A stretch of DNA of 64,000 nt from Euphorbia lathyris (lineage: Eukaryota; Streptophyta; Magnoliopsida; Malpighiales; Euphorbiaceae). Of the stretch, positions 44,585 to 53,785 are shown one piece after another. The position numbers were made by a program, and so were the translations under genes. The first letter of the stretch is position 1; every line of letters starts with the position of its first letter. Location: assembly GCF_963576675.1 (NCBI RefSeq), contig NC_088911.1, positions 132,249,929-132,313,928 on the forward strand, written 5' to 3'. The notes beneath the pieces are model-generated. The model was not told the DNA's origin. It did not search any database and saw only the letters and a program-made list of their open reading frames with translations.

Positions 44585-44689
44585 GATCCCTTTTAGTGAA
44601 CTTGTTCCTCACTCCAGCTTCCTCCTTATTTACAATACTACCACTCCCTACTTATAACCATACCACCCCTTTACTTTTACCCTAAATTA
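44585..44689 (+). mobile_element. Gypsy 3' LTR, segment 3 of 4
   Basis: Continues GATCCC directly from the CTCCGCGTG of segment 2 once the Athila element and one target copy are removed. Its last 8 bases, CTAAATTA (44682-44689), are the target site of the next hAT MITE. Confidence 0.55.
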
Positions 44690-45290
44690 TAGAGGTGGCA
44701 AAATGACACACGACCCGATTACACGACACAAATTTTTAGTGTTAGTGTTGAGCTTAATAGGTAATGGGTCATTTTTGGGTTGACACGAAACTGACACGCA
44801 AATTTTTGGGTTGGGTTAGTGTTGATATGTGAACCCGAAAACGACACGAAATGACACGGATATTGGAAATTATTGTTATATTCTCTCGTATTTTTTATGT
44901 CACTTTATTAATAAAGATAATAAAATTATAATTATTAATTGCAAATATTGATTTGAATTTCCTAAATTGTTATAAACACATTACATGACCCTCTAACATG
45001 ATATTATCGAACTTTTCGATAATTAGTGTTACCATACTAATCTAAAAATGATATAAAATGTTTAAAAACAGTACCATATCTTCTTATATTTTTAAGAGTT
45101 GTTATTAATATATATGCATAACAAAATTACATGTAACCCGAAAACACAACACGAAATCGACACTAACCCGAACAGGTTAACACGACTTTGATACGAAAGT
45201 TTTTGGGTTGGGTTTGGGTTTAGTCTTTTTGACACGAACCCGAAATGACACGACACGAACACGACTCGAACACGATAATTGCCAGGTCTA
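44690..45290. mobile_element. hAT MITE, 601 bp
   Basis: Ends TAGAGGTGGCAA and TTGCCAGGTCTA, with a perfect 8-bp duplication CTAAATTA at 44682-44689 and 45291-45298. Subterminal regions carry many ACACGA/CGACAC motifs in both orientations (ACCCGAAAACGACACG on the left, GACACGACACGAACACG on the right). No coding capacity. Family membership in hAT rests on the 8-bp duplication and TIR form. Confidence 0.88.
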
Positions 45291-45298
45291 CTAAATTA

Positions 45299-45594
45299 CC
45301 CCTATCCTTATCCATTTAATTAGCTAAGTGATTTATCCTTTATTGTAATTTGCTAGTTAGATTTTGAGATGATATAAATTCATCTCTTTCCTTTGTAATC
45401 CCTAACTTTTATCAAATACAATTATATCTTCTTCTTTGAAGCTTGTTAAGGTTAAGCCTTCAACAATGGGGATTTTATTATTCCTATGGATTTAGTCCAT
45501 GAAACCGGGATTAACTCCTTCAAATTTAGCTTGAGAAGAAACCTCTTTGTTAGTTTACGATTAAAACTAACTCGTCCCGAATTAATCTGTATCA
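45299..45594 (+). mobile_element. Gypsy 3' LTR, segment 4 of 4 (R-U5 end)
   Basis: Has the look of a promoter and U5 region: GATATAAATT near 45371 inside a perfect 7-bp inverted pair (GAGATGA...TCATCTC), then CTTTGTAATCC and T-rich sequence typical of LTR ends. I place the LTR end near 45594 at a CA dinucleotide (CTGTATCA), but without the 5' LTR in view the exact end is uncertain. Confidence 0.4.
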
Positions 45595-46105
45595 GTATGT
45601 GTAACCTAAATTGATACTCCCCAAAAACTTACGTCTATTTTGACCTTAATTAATCTGTATATTATACTTTTATAATATATTTTTGGGAAAAGTACAAAAA
45701 TAAACCATTTGGTTACGCCTATTTTCGAACAACACCCATGTAGTTTAAAAGTTTGCAAAGTGGTGTCATGTACTTCATTCCATTAGCAAACACATACCAA
45801 ATTGACTAACGGTGCTAAAAGTCAAAGGGAAAATAGTTAATTTGATCTTTATATTTATTTATTTTTATAAATTGACCCCCTTATTATCTTTTTTTTTTGG
45901 TAGAAACAGGAAAGGAAAACACAACAACAAAACACCTAACCTGGGATCAGCCTAGGAAAGCTAACCCCAATCCTATCCTCTAACAGAAGAGAAGAAAGAA
46001 AGGTAGGAGGAACGGAAAGGGTAGAAACACCAAGCATCCCCTCATGCCCAGCTGCCGCCAAGCGATCCACAACCCTGTTTTGCTCTCGGAAGATGTGGCT
46101 GAAAC

Positions 46106-49100
46106 TTAAGGACTCAAAGGACGAGGAAATCTGTTTGATCGCTTTAATAAGATTACGGCTACTGAAACAATATCATGATTCTCAGAAATCATGTTGATGG
46201 CTTCCAAGTTATCGGACTCCACAGCTAACCTCCTTACACCCAGATTTTTGGCAAGCTTGATGCCAAAGAGAATACCCCAAAGCTCAGCAGAAAAGGAGGA
46301 GCCCATCCCCAGATTCTGGGTAAACCCAGACAGCCAGGCGCCCCCCGAATCTCTGAGAACCCCACCGGCAGCAATCTTTTCATTATTGAGGCAGGAACCA
46401 TCCGTATTCAATTTAACCACCCTATCATTAGGCCTGCTCCAACTGATAAGGTGGACATCTCTACTCTGGGTGGATCTAGCAAGGGAATCCCCTTTATAGC
46501 TCTCAGTAATAACCGAGAGTTTTTTCGAGAAGAACTCAGGTAAGTTAGGAATAAACATCTTTTTAACACCAAAAAGCTCCTCGTTCCTCCACTTCCAAAT
46601 TTGGTGACAGATGATCGCAAAGAAAATGTCACCATGCTCCAAGTTAGTCAAAAGTTTCCCACAAACCCCATCAGAGAACCAGTCATGCGCAGCATGGGAA
46701 AGGAAGGAAGGAAGAATATGGGGAGGGAGAATCACCTTCCAAACCTCTTTACTCTTAGAGCAGTCCCTAAGAGCATGGCAAACAGTTTCCTCATGGCCTC
46801 TGCATCTACTGCAAGCTCCCGAGTCCACCAAATGCCATCTGTGCCTATCCGAATTCGTAAGCAACCTGTCCTTAACTCCCAACCACAGGAAGCTCCTAAT
46901 ACGGTAAGGGACTTTAAGGGCCCAAATGGCCTTCCAAGAAAAAGAGAGAGAGTCGGACCTGTTGAGGGTGAAAGCTTCAAAGGCCGATTTGCACGAATAA
47001 ACTCCATTTCTGGACAGAGCCCAGCAATGCCTATCCTTGCCATCCTCATGATTGCTAATCTTCACTCCCCTAATTCTAAGGAGAGTATCCAGACTAAGGA
47101 AGGTTTCAAATTTCGACCAAATCCAGTCTCCTTCAGAGTCAACCACATCAGCAATCCTCCAATTGCGGAAAGACATAGGCGGGGGGAGGCTACAAACATC
47201 TAAAAGCGGTTTATCTCCAACCCAGATATCATTCCAGAAACTGATGGACTTGCCATTACCCACCTCAAGGCCAACCCCTGAGCAGAACTCGGCAAACACA
47301 GCACTAAGCCCTTTCCAGAGGAAGGAACAGTTGGCAACTCTCTCCTTAGGGCCTCTAAAATTTTTATCTCTTCGGTACTTACCACAGAGCAGACGAACCC
47401 AAAGAGAGGAGGGGCATTGCCACATTCTCCAGAGAAGCTTCATAAGCAATACTTTGTTGTTATCTTTAGATTGTCTGATACCAAGACCCCCAACGCTTTT
47501 AGGCTGGCAGACCTCCTTCCAAGGGACAAGATGAATCTTCTTCCCTCCTCCAGACTCTCCTCAAAGGAAACGCCGGTTGATTTTATCTAGCTCATTGAGA
47601 ATAGGCTCAGGCAGCCTACAAGCATGCATGATATGATTGGGAGTCGCACAGTTGACCGACTGGATTAAGGTGAGGCGGCCTGCCATGGACAGAGAATTAG
47701 CTTTCCAACTAGCGCACAATCCATTAGCTCTATCCAAAGTCTCTTTAAAAGAGGCTTTAGAAACTCTGTCGCTATGGATCGGGACCCCAAGATACTTTCC
47801 CAAGGAAAGAGTAAGAGGAATACCAGAGACATCACTAAGTCTCTTGTACACACTTATATCCATGTTCTTGGAGCAAAGCATTCGAGACTTATGGACATTG
47901 ATTTTCTGGCCAGAAGCGGTGCAGAAACAATTAAGAATCTCCATAACCACACCAATCTGCTCCTCATTCCCTTCCACAAATAACATAATATCATCAGCAA
48001 AGAACAGATGGGTGATAGGAGGGCAGAACTTGTTGATGGCCACAGGATGTAAAATCCCCTTGCTCACAGCCTCTTGGATCAGGTGAGACAACCTTTCCAT
48101 AGCAATTACAAAAAGGAAAGGGCTCATAGGATCACCTTGACGGATTCCCCTGGAGGGGGAGAACTCATCAGACATATCTCCATTGATCATAACTTGGAAA
48201 ACAGGGGAAGAAATACAATCTGCAATCAATCTCCTCCAGTTGTTCGGGATCCCAGCTCTCTTTAAGCTATCAATAAGAAAACTCCAATTTAAACGGTCAT
48301 AGGCTTTCTCCAGATCCAGTTTGAGCGCTACAAAACCTTTCTTACCCTTCTTCATTTTCATGGAATGAACCATTTCCTGGGCAATGACCACATTGTCCAT
48401 CATTTGCCTGCCAGGGACAAAACTGCCTTGGTTCTGGCCTATAATCTCAGGAAGAATACGCCGAATCCTATTAGCCACAATCTTAGTAATAGCTTTATAT
48501 AACACATTGGAAAGACTAATCGGTCTCATCTGTAAAAAGGAGGAAGGCTTTTCCACTTTAGGGATAAGGACCAGGAGGGTTTTATTCACCAGACTGATGT
48601 CGTTGGAACCACTGAAAACACCTTTCACAAAACTGTAGATGCCTTCCTTCACAGTATCCCAGTGTTTATGGTAAAAACTTGCAGGAATACCATCAATCTC
48701 TAGAGCCTTAGTAGCCCCAATACTGGAGAAAGCAAGGTCAATTTCTTTCAGGTCAATGGGATGGAAAGCTTCTTTGATGGCATCCTCCTCCAACCTAGGG
48801 AAAGAAATCCCAGAGAGAGCTTTATCCAGATCAACCTTGTCCTCTTTAAAAAGGACTTTGTAGAAGTCGAGGGCCAGACGACGAATCTCTTCATCCTCAT
48901 AGACCCAGTCTCCATTGGAGTCTTTAATAGCATCGACCCGGTTCCTCTGTCTCCTAACAATAGTCGAGAGATGGAAAAACCTGGTATTCCGGTCTCCATC
49001 CTTAATCCAAGCCTTCCTAGATTTCTAGAACCAAAGGAGCTCTTCCTGTCTGAGCACAGCTTCCAATTCGTTCTGGAGAGATCTAAGTTGACAACTCAGA

Positions 49101-50064
49101 ATATGATCGAAACGGATCTCCAAATAGCGCTGAATGCCATCAATTCTTCTTAAAAGTTTATTTTTCCTTCTGATAATATGGCCAAAGATGTTTTTATTCC
49201 ATCCCACCACATTCTTCCTAAACCCCTCAGCGGCGAGGAGAACATTAGAATGAGGCTGCCAATTATCTTTAACAAAATTCCTAAACTCCGAATGGGACTC
49301 CCAGGCCACAAGGTACCTAAAAGGTCTATTCCCTTTACGCCGACATTTAACCAGATTGACCAGGATAGGACAATGGTCAGAATGATGGAAGGGGAGATTC
49401 AGCACGTTCATCTCCGGAAATCTACAAATGGCCGCAGCATTCACGTAGACTTTGTCCAACCGAACAAACACGCTATTTCTTTTCCAAGTAAACTTATGGC
49501 CAGCGGCTCCCAGGTCAGACAGCCCGCATAAATCCATATTCTTCTTGTGGTTCAGGCACCTGTTGATATAATGATTACCCCCCCCCCTTTCTGGTAACTC
49601 ATCAGGGCAATATCATTAAAGTCCCCAGCAACCATCCAAGCATCCACCATGCTTGTACTAAAAGAGAAAAGGATTTCCCAGAGTCTTTTCCGGTTAATCA
49701 GAACCGGATCAGCATAGACAAAGGTAACAAAGAAAGGTTTGTTGCCAGTGTAACACACCTTACTATGAATGAATTGCTTATCCATACTGATAATATCAAT
49801 ACTAACGCGACCTGGCTTCCAAAAAAGCCAAATCCCCCCTGCCCGACCAGTAGCCTCCGATCTAACACAATTCCAATGTTTGAACTTTTTCACCACCTCA
49901 TCTGCTTTAGAACCACTAACCTTGGTTTCAAGAAGAGCAAAACAAGAAGGATTAAACTGCTTAATAAGATCATTAACATGGATGCGGGTCGCCTTGCTAG
50001 CCGCACCTCTAACATTCCAAACAAAAAAGTCCATCAGAAAGAAGACTACTGACCACAGGCCCAA
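46106..50064 (-). pseudogene. LINE ORF2: endonuclease, reverse transcriptase, RNase H (broken)
   Basis: In order: AP-type endonuclease (50031-49552, V-W-N-V-R-G-A-A near the start, G-D-F-N-D near 49610, S-D-H-C-P after the break); a frameshift at a C-run near 49577-49588; a TAG at 49022-49024; RT (48793-47561, K-A-Y-D-R-L-N-W, G-I-R-Q-G-D-P, F-A-D-D near 47990); a TGA at 47561-47563; a zinc-binding RVT region; RNase H (L-N-T-D-G-S near 46400, A-E-L-W-G, V-E-S-D-N-L-E-A). A further frameshift near 46150 separates the last RNase H motif (V-V-D-R-L-A, about 46065). Not functional. Confidence 0.92.
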
Positions 50065-50067
50065 AAC

Positions 50068-50940
50068 CTAGCGCAGGTATTTATTCGGGGCTCCTGAGAG
50101 CCTTGAGGAGGTGCCAGCAGGCCCTCTTTTGTCCCAAGAATCCGAAGAACCATGGTTCTTTTTATGGTTAGCCTTAGGTTTCTTCAAATTCAACTTATTA
50201 ACTCCCAGAGACTTCCCAGGTGGGGCATCAACAAGAGATTGCAAATTACTAACCTCATTAGGCTTTACAATCCCTGTTAAGCCAATGATCTGGGATTTCC
50301 CCTTAGCAGAAACTTTTGAGTCGAAAAGAGGATTAATAGAGTCACCTAGGATGGAAGCTGGCTCGGCAGACTCAAGGCCTGGCATGCTTAACTCCATGAT
50401 CTCATTAGATAAATCCGAATCCTGACCCTCCTCGAGAGAGAGGACTCCGAATCTAGAACCTGAACCGGAAGCAGAAGCAATACCAGCACCAGTCTTAGTA
50501 TCAGGAGGCCTAGCCTTTATCTCAGGAGCAACTTGGGGAGAACTTAACTCTTTCCTGTTATCAGGATTTTGATTCCGAATAGCATTAGCTCGTGGCTTTC
50601 TTCTGGCTGGCCTTTTGGCCAGCATCCAGGGACCAAAGTTCTTCCCTTCCCCTTGCCTCTCTTTAGCTTGACCTATGATAGGCACCACCACCTCCTCAAC
50701 CACTTTTCTTCTTTTAGGGCAGCCATCATAAGTGTGGCCAAACATTCCGCACTCATAGCAGATATTGTGAATACCTTCGTATTCGATTAGAAAGACCTTA
50801 TTCCGAACTGAGAATTTGGACAGAAGAGGCTTAGCCAGATCAATGTCAATACAAACCCTGGCAAATTTGCCTCTCTCTGCCCCAACGGTAGTTTTGTCAA
50901 CATGGTGAACTCTCCCAACCAGGCCACCAATCTTATTCAA
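50068..50940 (-). pseudogene. LINE ORF1, 5' truncated
   Basis: About 290 codons open with no in-frame ATG at the start; the frame begins inside the domain that in plant LINE ORF1 precedes the zinc knuckle (DUF4283-type, with A-R-V-C-I-D-I-D-L-A-K-P-L). A CCHC knuckle CYECGMFGHTYDGC lies at about residues 61-74. The rest is Lys/Ser/Pro-rich. ORF1 protein would bind LINE RNA; this copy lacks its N-terminal part. The stop is at 50068, four bases from the ORF2 start region. Confidence 0.85.
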
Positions 50941-50997
50941 AAATCTCTCATTATAAAAATCTTATTCAAAAATCTCTCATTATAAACCTTATTATCT

Positions 50998-51214
50998 AAT
51001 TATCACAAACAAACCCCAAAATAAAAAATAAAAATTAAATATACCATCTTCTCTAACTCTTTTTAATTTCTTATTCTTTTTTCTTCTTCTTTCTCTCTCC
51101 TCTCTCTTAATTTCTCTCTCTAAAATAAAGCTATCCCCATCAACACTTTCAAAATTTATATATATATACATTATTAATCTTCCCTTCAAACACTTACATA
51201 CATTTAGTCCATAA
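50998..51214. repeat. Inner half of Pack-MULE left TIR
   Basis: Matches, in inverse orientation, about 52219-52430. It includes TATACCATCTTCTC, a CT-rich tract, TCTCTCTCTAAAATAAAGCT and ATACATTTAGTC. It was separated from the outer half (45685-45889) by the LINE. The two arms agree over most positions, with differences mainly in CT- and A-run lengths. Confidence 0.88.
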
Positions 51215-51241
51215 TCAAATAAAACTCTCTCTCAAATTTCT

Positions 51242-51301
51242 CCCATGGCGGCTAAATCTCTGCTGAATAACAATCCATACTCGCCTAAATCTTCTGTTTA
51301 A
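51242..51301 (+). other. Short open frame in captured DNA (MAAKSLLNNNPYSPKSSV)
   Basis: Just inside the left TIR, CCCATGGCGGCT is a strong plant initiation context and opens 18 codons before TAA. It may be the first codons of a second captured gene, or chance. I recognise no family. Confidence 0.25.
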
Positions 51302-51371
51302 AGTCAGTAAATTAATAGAAAATATGATCAAAGAAAAATTCTTTGATGCTGGAATAAAATTGGGGTAAATT

Positions 51372-51554
51372 CTAAAATTTCCAGAAAACAACAGAGTAGA
51401 AACAAACCTTGATTATGGTCACACTGCTTGCTCCTTTGGTGGCTACCAAATGTGATAACACAATGAGTAGCAGCAACCCCAAATCAACAAATAGCTCTAA
51501 TTCTTTTATTGTTGGATTTTCGTCCACCCAAACTCCAAATATATATGGAGACAT
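51372..51554 (-). pseudogene. Captured fragment with signal-peptide-like segment (unrecognised)
   Basis: A 60-codon minus-strand frame containing a hydrophobic run (D-L-G-L-L-L-L-I-V-L-S-H-L-V-A) followed by T-K-G-A-S-S-V-T-I-I-K, then AAG|GTTTGT, a possible splice donor at about 51409. This pattern resembles the first exon of a secreted protein. The residues after the hydrophobic run weakly recall thaumatin-like (PR-5) N-termini, but that is a guess. It diverges from the NHL gene, so the span between could have been a shared promoter or a second captured piece. Confidence 0.3.
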
Positions 51555-51697
51555 TCTTTTAGCTTAACAAAGTGATCCTATTATAAATACACCCAAAATT
51601 TACAAAAAGAAACCAAATCTCCATCATCTTCTTCTTCATCGCACCATCTTTATTAAAACACCAACTACTGAGCTTATGTTGTGAATTAGAAATCAAA

Positions 51698-52238
51698 ATG
51701 TGCGAGGAGAGGTGCGAGCATGGCCGCCACGATGTACTTCTGGCTGTTCTTAGGCTTAACTGTAATTACCGGCCTAATCATCCTCCTAATTTTAGCAATT
51801 TTGCAGCCTCACAAGCCGAGATTCATCCTCCAAGACGCTAGGGTCACCGCCTTATCTCTCTTCGATTCACGAGATTTCCTCAACTGTAACATTCAGGTAA
51901 CTGTATCATCTGAAAATCCAAATGAGAGAATCAGAATCTACTTTGAGAAGCTTGACATTTACGCATCGTATCGGAACCAGCAAATAACACTGCCGACGGA
52001 GCTTCCGAGGAGTTACTTAGGTCATAAAGATACTACGATTTGGTCGCCTTTTATCGACGAAAATTCTGGCCCTGTTTCTACTCCTATGGCTGCTGCTTTA
52101 GGTGAGGAGCTTAATGCCTGAGCGCTTTTGATTAACATCAAAATTGACGGCCAGATTAAATGGAAGGTCGGGTCTTGGATTTCAGGTAAGTATCGGATTA
52201 ATGTTAATTGTCCTGGTTATTTGACTAAATGTATGTAA
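51698..52238 (+). pseudogene. Captured NDR1/HIN1-like (NHL, LEA_2) gene fragment
   Basis: Starts at ATG 51698 with M-C-E-E-R-C-E-H-G-R-H-D. A 1-nt frameshift near 51737 moves it to the frame read from 51720: a membrane segment (F-W-L-F-L-G-L-T...L-A-I-L), then L-Q-P-H-K-P-R-F, V-S-S-E-N-P-N-E-R-I, Y-R-N-Q-Q-I-T-L-P-T, and after a TGA (52119-52121) I-D-G-Q-I-K-W-K-V-G-S and C-P-G-Y-L-T. NHL proteins are plasma-membrane proteins, several linked to immunity (NDR1) or stress. The C-terminal 30-40 residues are missing where the right TIR starts. A TATA-like TTATAAATAC lies at 51574. No intron is seen. Confidence 0.88.
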
Positions 52239-52627
52239 ATGCTTGAAGGAAGATTAATAAATGAATATACATAGACATTTTGAAAGTGTTAGCTTTATTT
52301 TAGAGAGAGAAATTAAGAGAGAGGAGAGAGAAAGAAGAAAAAAAAAAAAAGAAATTAAAAAGAGTTGGAGAAGATGGTATATTTGATTTTTATTTTTTAT
52401 TTTGAGGTTTGTTTGTCATAATTAGATAATAAGGGGATCAATTTATAAAAATAAATAAATATAAGGATCAAATTAACTCTTTTTCCTTTGACTTTTAACA
52501 CCGTTAGTCAATTTCGTATGTGTTTGCTAACAGAATGAAGTACATGGCACCACTTTGCAAACTTTTAAACCACATGGGTGTTGTTCGAAAATAGATGTAA
52601 CCATAAGTTTATTTTTGTACTTTTCCC
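52219..52627. repeat. Right TIR of Pack-MULE
   Basis: Inverse copy of the left TIR, ending TACTTTTCCC and followed by TATATTTTT. The captured NHL frame runs a few codons into it before a stop at 52236-52238. Confidence 0.9.
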
Positions 52628-52782
52628 TATATTTTTCTTAACATTAATTATTAATATTTAAATTATTTCAAAAGGTGGTGTAATTCTATTTTAATTTTTA
52701 TTGGATATTTTGTTATGTTAAGATATTGATGTAATAGTGAAATGTGGTTTTTTTTTTCATAAAAACAAGATATATATTTTAA

Positions 52783-53278
52783 GGTAAATTTCAAATAAAA
52801 TCCCCGTGGTTTCACTAATTTTCAGATAAAGGAATGTGGTTTACTTTTTGTTAAAACGAGGATTGAGATTTCGCACTTTTAATAATGCTATTAAAAATAT
52901 TTTTAACGACCTGAAAATGAAAACTTTCAAAAATTAAAGTTGTTCAATGTCATATTTGCTATGGAACTACATTTTCGATTTTAGAAAATCATCTTTTTTG
53001 GAATTTTCTCTCTCTAAACATTAACTTTCTCTATTTACCAAACATCATCTAAATAATCTCGAAATAAAAAAGTAAAAGAATTAAAGTTGTTTAGAATATT
53101 AGTAGTTCTTAAAATATGTCATTTTTTAAGTCGTCAATGGTGATTTTAATAGTATCAATCGAAAAAGTCCTTATTTTGCTAAAATTGAAAACCTCAGTCA
53201 TCGTTTTGACAAAAAGTAAATCAATGTCCTTTATCTGAAAATTAGTGAAACCATAAGGGTTTTATTTGAAATTTACCC
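52783..53278. mobile_element. Mutator-type MITE, 496 bp
   Basis: Left end AGGTAAATTTCAAATAAAAT and right end inverse ATTTGAAATTTACCC, with inverted similarity extending about 100-150 bp (GTGGTTTCACTAATTTTCAG on the left, its inverse on the right). Flanks TATATTTTA (52774-52782) and AATATTTTA (53279-53287) match at eight of nine bases. Noncoding. Confidence 0.8.
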
Positions 53279-53528
53279 AATATTTTATAAAGGTAAAAAA
53301 AATTGATTAATGGTGTTAACATTGAATGATGTCATGTTGATTTTGGTAGGGGTGTGCATCGGTTCGGTTTAAACCGCATACCGAACCGAACCGAGTGAAT
53401 TCGGTTTTTCGGTTCGGTTTTTTTAACAATTCGGTTCGACATCGGTTTTAATTTTAAGTGTATTTCGGTATTCGGTTCGGTTCGGTTTGACAGAAAATGT
53501 GAAAAAACCGAACCGCACCGAATTACAC

Positions 53529-53590
<62 letters not shown>

Positions 53591-53785
53591 ATTATACAAG
53601 TTTATTTTTTTTATTGTTGAGATAATAACCCAATATAGCAGTGGCGAAACTTGAATATGAAATTAAGGGGGGCCATATCAAACAATGAAATATAAAAAAC
53701 AAAAATTCTATTTAAATAATTAAACAAAAATTTAGAAAGGGTAAACTATCCATACACCATTCAAAGTAATAATGCGTTTTTAAGA

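Larger units (their letters stand above)
45890..50986 (-). mobile_element. L1-type LINE, minus strand, 5.1 kb, degraded
   Basis: Flanked by the 11-bp target duplication CCTTATTATCT (45879-45889 and 50987-50997). A short poly(A), seen as nine T at 45890-45898, marks the 3' end. It carries ORF1 with a zinc knuckle and ORF2 with endonuclease, RT and a C-terminal RNase H. The 5' end is truncated in ORF1 and shows a 28-bp direct duplication (50932-50986). It inserted inside the left TIR of the Pack-MULE, so it is younger than that element. Confidence 0.93.
45685..52627. mobile_element. Pack-MULE carrying an NHL gene (6.9 kb including a LINE)
   Basis: Begins GGGAAAAGTACAAAAATAAA and ends with its inverse TTTATTTTTGTACTTTTCCC. 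It is flanked by the perfect 9-bp duplication TATATTTTT (45676-45684 and 52628-52636), the Mutator hallmark. The TIRs are about 400 bp: left 45685-45889 plus 50998-51214 (split by the LINE), right about 52219-52627. Between them is captured plant DNA, including most of an NDR1/HIN1-like gene, and no transposase. Without the LINE it is about 1.8 kb. This fits a Pack-MULE. Confidence 0.9.

Noticed and set aside
51698..52238. A functional host NHL gene
   Set aside because: Frameshift near 51737, stop at 52119 and loss of the C-terminus at the TIR; it lies inside a Pack-MULE.
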